A stretch of DNA of 64,000 nucleotides, taken from contig CATQJL010000223.1 in assembly GCA_958299035.1 (NCBI GenBank), positions 46,550,162 to 46,614,161 on the forward strand, read 5' to 3'. This stretch comes from Cylicocyclus nassatus. Lineage: Eukaryota; Nematoda; Chromadorea; Rhabditida; Strongylidae. A program made the translations under genes and the position numbers. Below the pieces are notes generated by a model that saw only the letters and a list, made by a program, of their open reading frames with translations, was not told the origin of the DNA and did not search any database. Shown here one piece after another: positions 29,101 through 41,100 of this stretch. Each line of letters starts with the position of its first letter. The first letter of the stretch is position 1.

Positions 29101-32100
29101 TTGTTTTAACGGAATGTATAGAGTGAGTACTGGTTACTCGCTGGGTATTGCGCAATGTGTGCAACACAAGTTTACAAATGATGCCAATGTGATAAATTTG
29201 ACATGCAATGCAAAAATGGCGAAGAAACTTCACGTCTTGGACTATTAACGAAAATTTACTTTATTATCATTCAATCTTTGCATTATTGCTAATCCTTTGC
29301 CAATATTTTTATAAACTACGGTACCGAATATTTGGCGAAAAGTGGTCATTGCGTACAAAACTCAAAATTGTACGCTCTTTTACGCGCATTTTTTGTCGAA
29401 AATGCAGAAAGCGAGTACATCAATTCTAGATCATACTCACTATAAGCTTATTTGAAAGAAGTTCATAGCTCAGTTTAATTGACATAGTGCGTCTGGTCGA
29501 CAACTTCTGCACGTGAAAAAAACCGTGGAGCGCAGAATTTGCAGAAGTGCGCTCCACAGTCATCTTCTATGTGCAGCTATTGCCGGCACTGCAATGACAC
29601 TATATCAAGTGCCTGATTACAGAAATTAGAGTGCAGAAATGGAAGGACGAAGGAAAGGAAGAAATGGGGTCGTAATAAGGATAATAATATCAACAAGAAA
29701 AGGTCATAAAGATAGCCCGAGAAGCTAAAAATAGAGAAATCAACGCAAAATTTCGCCAGCACTCACAACAAATCGTAGGTGGGTGGGCGAAATAGTGCCA
29801 ATAATGACAGCAAAGTGCGGGGTGGAATGGTAGGCAATTTTCTGGAAAAAATCGTCAGGATAAAATGTCTTATTCGACAAAAATAAAAAACAATATCGCT
29901 CAGAGAAAAGAGAAAACGACTACTAGTGCAAGACTCAGAGCGTGATTTTTTTCAGCTACCAAAGGAAGAGGAACCGGAACGGATGCGCACGTAAACAAGC
30001 GGCGGAATATGCACAAAACAGAGCTGGAAGCGATTCCAGCGGAGCAGAAGAGCAGCGAGCGTCGATCGCAGATAGCCGTGGCTAATTAAGGTTTCGCCAA
30101 TAATCTGCGACGCGGCTCGCCTCATTTAGTTCAACAACTCTCGCATCCATGCAGTGTGCACTGTTCTTTCATCTGGCTCCTAACCGCGCCGCGAATGAAG
30201 AGAATTTAACAAAAAAGCAGAAAAATTGCTACAAGCGTAAGATATCTACATTGTGTGCAATTGCACAATTTTTGGAAAACTTTTTTATTTGAAACACTGC
30301 CGGACGATTACTGACTTTCAGTAGAAGCGAAGCGGGTGCGAACGCGGCTGCGGCAGATGCCCTGCGCCCCACGCGCCCTCGGACGATAGAACAGAGTTCG
30401 CGACTGCTTCGCATGTATGGGAAATCGCTCATCAGCAAATACTCTTTGTATGAAAATAAACTATAATATAAATTATAGACTCAAAAAAATAAATCAGTGA
30501 TTTTCATACATGAATGAGTTAAGACACAGAGGGGAGTAGAAAATAGGGTAGAGGACCATATGTCGCCGAAAGGGTGTGGCTTCGTGCGGACAACTGCGAC
30601 GATCACGCCGCCATGCATGGCACAGACATTACGGATTTGTAGCAGCAGTCCGCAATGGGGAGCCTATCGACATATAGTCCCCTACCCTAGAAAATGCAGC
30701 TCCTGCTGCTAATTTACAGGTATAGTCATACCTAGAGTCCGGTAGAATTGAACGTCAATGGTGTGTGTGCAGTGGCCACAACATTTGCGCGGGAAAATAC
30801 TTTGCGTAGAGCTTGCTTCCGACTTGCGCAAAAAATGGCCACAGAGCGCACGTTGCCATTTTTCACGTGCAATTGTTGTTAGCAATATAAGACCCCACTT
30901 TATTTGCTATTAAATTACTAGGCAAAGCGGCCAGGTTTTTTGCTATTATGTGCAGTTGCACATTTTCGAGATGTGATTGGACCTGTTACACGGTATTTCT
31001 TGCTTCTTTTTTTCGGCAAAAAGTGCTTGAAAAAGCTTGAGGACTACGAATCATGTGATTTTTCTGAGAAAATTGCAAACATTGCGAACATCCTAAAAAT
31101 GTGCAATTGCACAAATTAGGGAAAAAATTTGCTGGATTGTGCAGAAAAATGCGAGAGCTTCATTTGCCAGCTTCTCTCTGTTACTCGAAAGTAAAGAGCA
31201 TAATAACAATGAGCTCAACAAAAACGCTAATCCAATAGCACTTAGCGGTAATGGACGAGTATCGGAGAGTGAGAGGGTGAGCTCGGCGTAGCTATCACCA
31301 TGGAATTGAATTGCAATATAGTTCGCAACTAAAGTTGAACTGGGACATCTGCGGTTGATTACTAGCCATAAAACTCGTACGGAAGGAGAATTGGCTTGGC
31401 TTGTGAGAAAACATGTTGCGACCTCAAACTGAGGACTCATTTAAAAGATTCATATCTGGAGGAATTCTACTGAAAACTACGTATGAGGGATAGAGAGGAG
31501 GAGGTGGAGGAGGAGGAGAACTTTTTAACCGATTGACGACGACGATTAATTTTGCGGGCGGCGCTATGGGACAACGTGCTTTTGCACAACACTTTCGGTG
31601 TGGGAAGTTTTTGTGGTTATTTATTTACGAAATGCAAGATTGTTTTGTAAACAACTATGGACATTTTCTTGAATGATAGCGCCTACATGTCTCAAGAGTG
31701 CAAGAAATTGGAAACAATATTGATATGTGGCAAAATACTAGACTTACAACATGACTTTACAAGAGGTGTGGGCCACCGGTGGTCCACATCGTCCCTGCCA
31801 GCAAAAAGTGCGGACCACCGGTGGTCCACATCGTCAATGGGTTAAGGGATGCATACTCGGAAGTAATCTTTTAGCAAACTATATCTGAAAGACATCTCGA
31901 GAAATTAGGGGGGGGGTGGTAGAACACATATAAGAGAGTCGTATCCGGAATCTTGAACAATCGTCAATTACTGTGATTTAGAACAAGTTTTTGAATAGGA
32001 AATTGAAAGATTATGGGGTAACTAAGTTTAACTTCTTCTCTTCCTTTTTGAAAATTACTGACGCAAAAAGATGAGCAAATATAGCAAGGAAGGCAGTCTA

Positions 32101-35100
32101 AGTAGCAATTTCCGCTGTAGCTATCATTTAGCATCGACTACCTTATAAAAAGGCGAAACTTTGACAGGCTTCTGCCCTAAATGAAAGTTTCTGCAAACGA
32201 AATTGGCAAAGTAGTATGAATTTATTGGTTTTTACATGAATAAGTGCAATAGCATCCGCTTTTCGGGCACATAGTAGATAGTAAAAATGATAAAAGCATT
32301 ATCCGATTATCCCCAAGAATTACCATGATGAAAAACTTCATCCTATTATTCTGTCAAAGACAAATAATATGCCATCTCATTGGGTGCAGACGAGAAGAAT
32401 AAAGATTGATATGGTGTCCCTGCAGTGCCAACAACTTTTGCACGTGAACATAATGCCTGTTGAACATGTTCAACTCTAACGCCTTCGGACCACGTTACGC
32501 GCACATGCTGTCAGTACCGCAGGGACACTATGTCAGTAGTAAAAACAAGTGGCCCACACTGTTTTATCTTATTATTAGAGATAAAAAATAACAGTGACGT
32601 CCCGATCTGCGCGCATTATGTTCACTATTTAGACGGGTAGGTGAGTTTATTACATATGAATTTTTTGATTTACATTACAGATTTCTAAAGGAGAAGAGAG
32701 GATTTCCCCCTACGTTATTGTCTACGAGCTGAAAAATACTCAACAATTTTTACAAGTTGCAATGAGATAGGCCTTGCAATTTGAGACTCTACTGCAAATA
32801 TAAATTAATTATTTCGGCCTTCTTAAAAACTTAATTACCAAGAAACAACACCAACATGAGAAGTTTTGCGCGTTTTGACAAAAATTCATAGGTTTGGGAA
32901 AAATGGAACTTGAAGGAGAAATTTATCGTTATGAATTTTTGATAGTAGAACTGCCTTTTTTTTTCAAATAAAAATTGCTTCTATATTTTCCAAGACATTT
33001 CATATGAACTTTAATTCATAACAAAGGAAGAACATTCGGAATTAGTGTTTGCCAGTGGCGTACCTAGGATTCCGGCTCGGGGCGGGGGGGCGCGGCAAAA
33101 AAAATTTTCAGATGAAGGTGCGTGGCGTCAGCCACGCACTCCGAAAAAATTTTAGGGGGCTTCTCAAAATTTTTGCGGGCCCCCAACCCCTGAAATCTAG
33201 AAAAGGGGGCGTGGCATCAGTCACGCCCCCGAAAAAAATTTTTTATAAGGCTAATTTGAATTTTTAAAAAATTTTAAAAATTATTTTAATTGTTTACAAA
33301 AATAAACAATTCACTTGCACATTTTTATAACCATGTAAGTAACTTTCAAAAATTTCGCGACCCGTTCTCGCCCACCCCCCCCCCTCGGTACGCCACTGGT
33401 GTTTGCATGCTTATAGCAATAGCAAATTTTGATGAACAATGACTGATATTCAGAGGTACAAATTTTTGAAGGTATGAGGGATGCTGAAGCTATAAACATA
33501 ATAAAAATCGAAAGAGTACGCTTAATATAGAAACTATCAAGAGATTGAGATTACAGGTAACGGCAATCGATATCTATTTTCGCATAAGCGGTCCATTTAC
33601 GAGAACCAGGCAAAATTTTTCCAATTGGCCTCGGTCCAAGCGCAGGTCTAAGCTGTTTGGACCCCATCAATAATTATTAGCTACCGTGCAAAAGTTTCAT
33701 TGTTAATCATTTTCAGTACATGTGGAGACAACGCCTCTGTTTTTGTTTTTTCGTGCGATATTATTGCTACTTCGGTTGTAAAATTGCATTAAGATAAGAT
33801 AAAAATGACGTCAGCTATGAAGGAGTTTCCGGGAGTGACATCATTTTGGGAGAAGGTATCTTGGGAGTACCCGGATGTCTGTTACAAGAGAACGATAAGA
33901 TAACGATCAGAATCTTTGGATAAGTGCGAATTATTGAAGCTATGAAGTTATGAAAATGGATGTTAAAGTTTGCTCTAAATGCTTCTTAAGGGCCGGGCAT
34001 ATTTCATGCGATTTAGTCGCGACGCGATTTGGCAATTCGCCAGAAATCTTCATATCCAACACTAGCAAACTGTACATGCATAGTGTGTATAACCTACGTG
34101 GTTGATGAAATGCTCTATCTTTTGTACATTTAGAATTTGCTTACAGCGACTTATGGACGATTGGAATACTGCCAAATCGCGTCGCAACTGAAATCGCTTA
34201 AAGTATGCCCGGTCCTTTAGGCGGCCGAGGATGAAGATAATATACTTCCCTTTCTTTTTATTTCATTTCTGTATCAAACATGACGTTTACAAGTGAGACG
34301 AGACTTTGACAATTCTAAAAATCAAATACGACAGCCCACTTCTGCTATCACTTCTGCTATTCGGTTATTCCACCAAAAACTTACATTATTCAGAGCATTA
34401 ATTACTTTTACGTTGACAATGCACATTTCAAAAAGAATAATCAAAATTCCAGACAATAATTACATAACTGGGCTTGAAAAAAATCTCAAACGGTTTACAT
34501 AAAAAAACTACTTTTAAAAACACTTTTTCCCATGGATGAGATTTCAAGTATAAAATGTGCGCTTTGATGAAATGGATAGCTTATCATGAATCATTTGTAT
34601 TCGAATGAGAACCGCTTTTGCATTTTTTTTTCAGAAAAAATAGAAGTTGACGAAATCGGAATCTGTGCATTGACATCTACGTCTTATTTAGTGTTCTTGC
34701 CGACGATTTTCGCAAAAAAATTGTTGTCATTGAATGCCAGATATTGTGCACGAATAGCCATTATTTACGCGCAGATATTGTTCTCACCGCAGGAGCACTT
34801 CAAAGTCCAAGTTCACACTAATCGTTGAAAATCACAAGGATTTTAATAGCGTAATGAAATTGCTTGATATAGCGCTTCCTGTGTTGCCGACAGCTTTGCA
34901 AAAGTTTTTTACGAGCTCTCAAGCAAGTTCTCGGCAATCAAATGTACGGCAATTGTTTCCGCACAATTATTGTCGTCACCGCAGGGGCACTATATCGACC
35001 CAAATCCGTTACAGTAACTACTTGACCAAGAGCGAGAAGCAAGAATTTAAAACAAACCTAGTCACCAGATCGTCGTCAGTGTCAGAATCTTCATACTTGT

Positions 35101-38100
35101 GGTCCTCGTGAATGGTATCGAGCAGAGACTCGTCGTCACTATCAGGCAGAACCAGACGTTCGGGTCTGGACGGAGAGTAGGCTGGATCTTCTATCGTTAC
35201 CGATCTTCCAAGCCTGGCTCTTGCTTTGGAGAGTGGAACTCCAGAACCGCGAGATGACCACGAACGAATTTTCCACGAATCCGCATTCGATGATCGCAGT
35301 GCAGAAGGTAGCGGGCTGGTCGGTGTGGAACGTACGCGAATACGGGCAATGTCATTTGCAGTACGGGCTTTAGCAGCAGAACTGTGGAAATACTGGGAAG
35401 GCATGGTACGAGTTTGTTCGATGCGAAATGCCAGAACGGGGTCGAAATAACGACTGCAGGTTCACAGATAGCGCTGCCCCTATAAAGCAGATAGCAGGGC
35501 GGTTCGTCACTGCTACGTCGCGCCATAAAAAGTGTGTCTTTGAAAGAGTTCAGCGCCGTTCGCAAACTTACTCACTTATAGACGCACTTATAGACAATGA
35601 AAAACAATAAAGTGTGGGAGTTGAATTGGTAAGGATGAGGATGAGATGACTCAAATCTCGGAGAAGAAAAATTTGTAGATTATCATGTTTTTACAATTAT
35701 TGATCATTTTTATTATTTTATTTTAGCTGGATAGTGGATAGCCGAAACGTTAGCCGTGAATTAAATAAATCAGTTATCAATCTCGTGTATGGCTCAAAAA
35801 GAAAGAACAATGTCTTTCATTCTATTTTTGTTACTGTTTCATTTTATTTTTATTATATCATTATTATTTTTATTATGCATTAAACATCCTCAAAAATCAA
35901 AATGCACATATGAGGAAGCAAAAATAGCCCAAACCACAACTATGGAAATCCCCGCGCTTGTCATCAGATTCATATTTTTTTAGAATTAGTGTTTCAAATT
36001 TAGATTAGTGCATTTAATTATTTCCATGCTAATAATAAAATTGATCAACAGTGGAATCTTATTTGCTCTACGGCCCATTTCAAGCGCATCGTAAGCAAGC
36101 CGTCGGCACAAGCAAGTTTGGAATTTGTACTCGCGCAAATGTTGTCGTCACCGCAGAAACATTATGACCCAAGGCTCGGCACAGCTGGCACCGGGTCAGG
36201 CTGGATATCGTTTTTAGGGCAGAAAGCAAAGGGGATATCGTTTTTTCGGGGTCCGGGGCGGAGAAGTGCGCAAGAATGCCGCCGGCATGCTACCGGCATG
36301 CTGTCCATCAACAAACAAAGGCGTAGTTTTCAGCCAAAATGCACTAGTATGACACCAAATTTGGTGTGTGCATGCGCGTTGGTGGACCCGAACTATGGCC
36401 CAAAATTTTATGAAAACTTATGTGAATGAAAGCTGTGCCGAACTTTTTTCTGAATTAGCTGGCACCGTGCCAGCTGGGTGCCAGCTGAGCTGGCACCGAC
36501 ACTTTGCTCACATAAGATTTCTTTATTTTTTATTATTATTATTATTTATTTCATACTTTTTTACATAAAATGTATCTACACTGCAAAAGTTTACATACAG
36601 AGAAGAAACAATTTCATAATGTTTTCTTTCCAGCGTTTTATAGCCATCTGAAAATTACTCAGTCTGCTCCGCAGTCGAAAAAGTCTTTTTCTGCTTCTCA
36701 GGATGTATTCAACCACGTAAAAGCTCAGAAAGCTGTGAAAAGTTGTTCATTGAATTCAGCATGTATGAAACCCTACTACATCCTTTTACGCAATCTAAAA
36801 ATAATGACGGGCCTTCAAAACAGGTCAAAGGGGACTTCGTACAAATTTTCAAAATCAAACGGGACTTCGTTCTGAAATTTCTGGTGCCAGCTCGTGCCGA
36901 GCCCTGCTATGAGCATTGGGTCTATTAGACTGTACATAATAAATCTATTTCACAGCAGTGGTTATGCAATGTATACAACAGTTCAAGTCGATTTCTTTGG
37001 ATACAGTTCTACTAAGATTTCAAAACAAAATGAAGCAAGGAAAAACTGTCGGAGGAACGGAAATTCAAGATTTTACAGAATAGAAACATTAGTACCGGCT
37101 CAACCTTCGTATTTACGTCCTTACAGAAAAGATTTCAACCTTTCAATTCAAATTCACCCACCTTCCAAGAGGACTCCGTCGATTGAAACTGGAAACGCTT
37201 GCATCTTGCCTTGCCAACAGATTACGCTCTTCTCGAGCTTCATCGCCCATAGTAGTTTTTGCCCTCACATCCTAAATTTTTCAAGGTGGAGAAAATTTCA
37301 CATTAATTGTCACTGCATGACTCCATAAGCTTATTTTTACCAGGGCTCGGCAGGTGGCTTACAAAGCAAGCTGGATATCGTTCCTGGGCGAAAAGTGAAG
37401 GGGTTTCGTTTTTGTGGCCGAAAAAACACAAAATCTGCGACGTCTTTTGGTCAAGTTTTGTTTTTTGGAGATTTTTTAGGACTATGGTTTAGGGTCCAGG
37501 GGGGACTTCGTAAAATTTTGGGAAAGTCAAGGGGGACTTAGTTTTTTGCATTTTCGGAAAGCCGCCTCGTGCCGAGCCCCGTTCTTTACATCTAATCAGA
37601 AGAGTCCTTTTTTTTTCAAATTTTCGTCCTTGCTTATCTTGTAATTGTGACCATCGATGTATCTATTCTCTGAAATCAAAATCAAAATAATATAGATTTG
37701 TACAAATATAACTAACTTCCATTTCAAGCGAGCTCGCGGAAAAATTATACTAAAAATAAATACAAATAGTAAAACGTTTCAAAAATGATCTACGCAAAAG
37801 CCTCTTCTTGTGTTACAAGCCTTCGCAAATCGGTCATCCATGTTTTTTTGAGTTACATTTTGGACATCCGTGTAAGTGTGAATAATTGGTGTAATAACAT
37901 TAATCCGGTTTATTGGCAATTCCCCAACTTCCGCAGTATCATTTCTCTTCAAGTATATAACCAATACTAATTCGCAAAATCCCCCAGCTCCTTAAAAGAT
38001 CAAATCCAGTTCCCTTTCTTCAGCTACAGTTTGGAAAATGAGATTTCATTCATATATCATCTTCCCATGAATTCAATTTGATTAGATGTAGAATTCCAAA

Positions 38101-41100
38101 GTATGATAAAGCCTGTCCACTCATATACAGGTCCTCCTGGCACCAGACCTTGCTCGTGATTCATCTCACGATGTTTGTCGAAAAGATTACGAATCACAAA
38201 TTCGACGGTTGAACGAATAGTACTTCAAAACTTGAGTGGTTCGAAAGAGTGTTCTCTCCCGCGTGCTTGTAGCCGATTCATCCTTCCATAAAAGTTTTGA
38301 TGCCACTCACCGGTAGCCATAATCACGCAATTACTTTTTGTGATAATTTAAATGAGATGTCTCATAAAATTACTCATTTATGAGAATTCAAATAAAAATT
38401 TTGCTGTTTAGCTACACCCACAGTCTCCAGGTGAATTGCGCTCATTTGCAAATCTTTGTTGTGAACGTCAGTGAACCCTATACATCTGTCTCTACCCCCC
38501 CCCCTCTCTTGCCTTCGGGTTGAAAAGATTATCTCTTTTTCACAACAAAGTGCATTTTTGTATATTCAGCGGTATCTTATCAAAAGTCCTTTTTGAGGCA
38601 TCGGCAGGATCATTTTGTTTTTGTGTTTCATTTTCTCACCTAAAGAAGTAGTTATGAAAGAATTTTTTCCCATCTTATGAGCTTTTCCCATCCTCCTTTT
38701 CCTGGCCTTGTACGAAGCGTCGCACAAGCGATCTACCAGATGGGCATATGTGTGGTAGTCCCCGAACTCGCCATCCTCAAATAAATGAGTAGAGAGACTT
38801 TTGAAAAGGGTCTACATTAGTCCTAAAATTAGGCAAGTCACTATTCTTATTTGTAAAGCATCAAAAAGTTGATCAATTTTGCAAGCCTCGTAGAACTACA
38901 CGGAATTGTGAATCCGCCAATGGTAAACCATATCAGTGAAGCTGAGCCAAGTTTTGGTCAAAATGAGATGCAGCGCTGTTTCATAGGGCAGAAAGTAAAT
39001 ATTCGCAAGTATGTAGCGTTTTGCTTGAATCGTTGTTTACTTTGGTTAGGATGTCCTTGAAAAAATCTATTTGGCATGTATGCAATCCGATCTGGTTTCT
39101 ATGTGATAGTTTTTGTAACGTAGAAAAAGTTTTCAAACAATTTGAAGCAAGTTTAAAAAAGGTCGCAACGAGTAAAAAAATAAGGAAGACTCATAAACAG
39201 AACACTCTAACCAAAACTCAAAATCATGTCGATAAGAAAACTATCCGTTTTTGGATATGGGAACAGTTTGTACCGTTGGAAAATTGATGAGAACCAAAAA
39301 AGGCGTGTAGCAGCAGAACTTCATCAAATCTCGTTTAAGCGGTGTTTTACAATTTTAAGTGCAATCATATGAACAGATCATTACCAAAAAATTGCTTCGC
39401 CCAGAAAATTCCGCTAAGCCTCTTGCTCTTTCGTGGACTACACATAAGCAATCATCCATGTACACACTTTGTTGTACTTTTTTCATTTTCATTTTTTTCA
39501 TTTATCACTACGATTTGAAAAGTACCAAAAAATAAGAACTCAAACCAACGCGATACCAGCTAGTCTCAAACCTCAGAAAGACGAAAATGACAAAGAAAGG
39601 GCGAAAACAGTCATAAATCAAAGGGCTGTAGATAACTAAAGCATAAATGATTTCATTTCAAAAGACATGTGAATTACGGGTTAAATTCCAAGATAATAAA
39701 TACCAAGAAAAAAATTGGCAAGTGGCAAGTTGCTCCTAACGATCGTGGGTTATCCCATACATGCGGTTAAAATACTACAAAGCTTTAGACTTAACCTTGA
39801 AGTTATGGCCTTGTACACATCTTCTGACAAATATCAGCTTTTTCTAAAAATACCGAAAGCGCATTGTTTTCTTTCCATACTGACAGGTAATTTCCAGAGC
39901 TAGCTAATAAAGGAATTCTTCCTGCACAGAATTTTTTTCACCGAGGATGACTCAGCTAGCCTTGCATAAGCAAGTTTCAGTTTTATGGGGTGTTAAATCC
40001 TTTTTAACCACAAGGGAGGTCACGTGGGAAAGAACATCCGTGTAATGTTTGCCGAATAATGACGCCGTACAGTTTTTCTAGCAAACAACGAATTCGGCAG
40101 GGTAAGAAAACGCCCTTGCTAATGTTTCCCAACAACTTTAGAGTGTGACTGCGTAAGCCCCAATTCGAACGTTTGCTTTTGTATGGAAACAGATTCAAGC
40201 AAATTAGCAGAACTATTTTTTACAAAGCATTATCTGAAAAACAGGCTCAGCAATGCAATACAGACTGCAAGAAAAACAAAAGGCAAAAAGGAGTACTTCG
40301 GCTTGTTTTCCAAAAAACAACAAAGACTGTTCCTTGCTCAACAGCTATTCTCCTCATTTTGGGTAAATTGATGAAGAGCGCAAGTGCGCGTTTTTCGGAA
40401 CTCACAATCTCTGTTTTTTTTGTTGCAAAAATGAACTGTGAAATCACGATAATAATCAGTATGAGATTACCTATAGATATTATCGTCGTCAAATCTGCGC
40501 GTTGAAATTTTTCAGACAAGACCAAAAATTCAAGAAATAAAGATCTCTTCAAGGATAACGTTCATTATTACTAAGTACTTGCTCTTTTATTGGGTTGTAA
40601 TCACAAAAAGGGTTACGTATCAGTTCATCAATCGTATCTGATGTGCGAACAAATCAGATTATAATTGACTGCAACTATTGAAAAGCTAAGTAGAACTTTT
40701 TACATGATTTGAGACTTTCTTATTTACAAACCAGCTCCAGTAGCACTTATTCTTAACGGAACTTGTTAACCTCAAAGATGCAACAACCGATGCTAGATTT
40801 AGCAAAAATCATAATTTAACTATAGTTACGAATTAGATAGAGAAATGTGGAACTCATTGCTTACTTTGGGTAAAATACAACCATTTTAGGTTGAGCTACA
40901 AAAACTGTAGATATGAAATCAATTACTATGTATTATCTGGCTTTTTCGTGGTAGAAAATTTTTTTATAATCTTTAAAATACCCAAATAACTTAGTTCACT
41001 ATCGAATTACATTACTATTATTACTACTTTAACCATTATCAAGTTAAATCACTGTTAACTTGATTTTTAATCATTCCCTTATTGAAAATTTGCAGGGAAG

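Noticed and set aside
31657..31845. 62-codon plus-strand frame
   Set aside because: Falls entirely within the TTAA-flanked MITE, and the end is its palindromic subterminal repeat.
35197..35565. 122-codon minus-strand frame overlapping the 35.4 kb tir-1 exon
   Set aside because: It is a shadow of the better-supported frame, which has the acidic and Ser/Arg-rich exon content, a fitting donor phase and a shared start.
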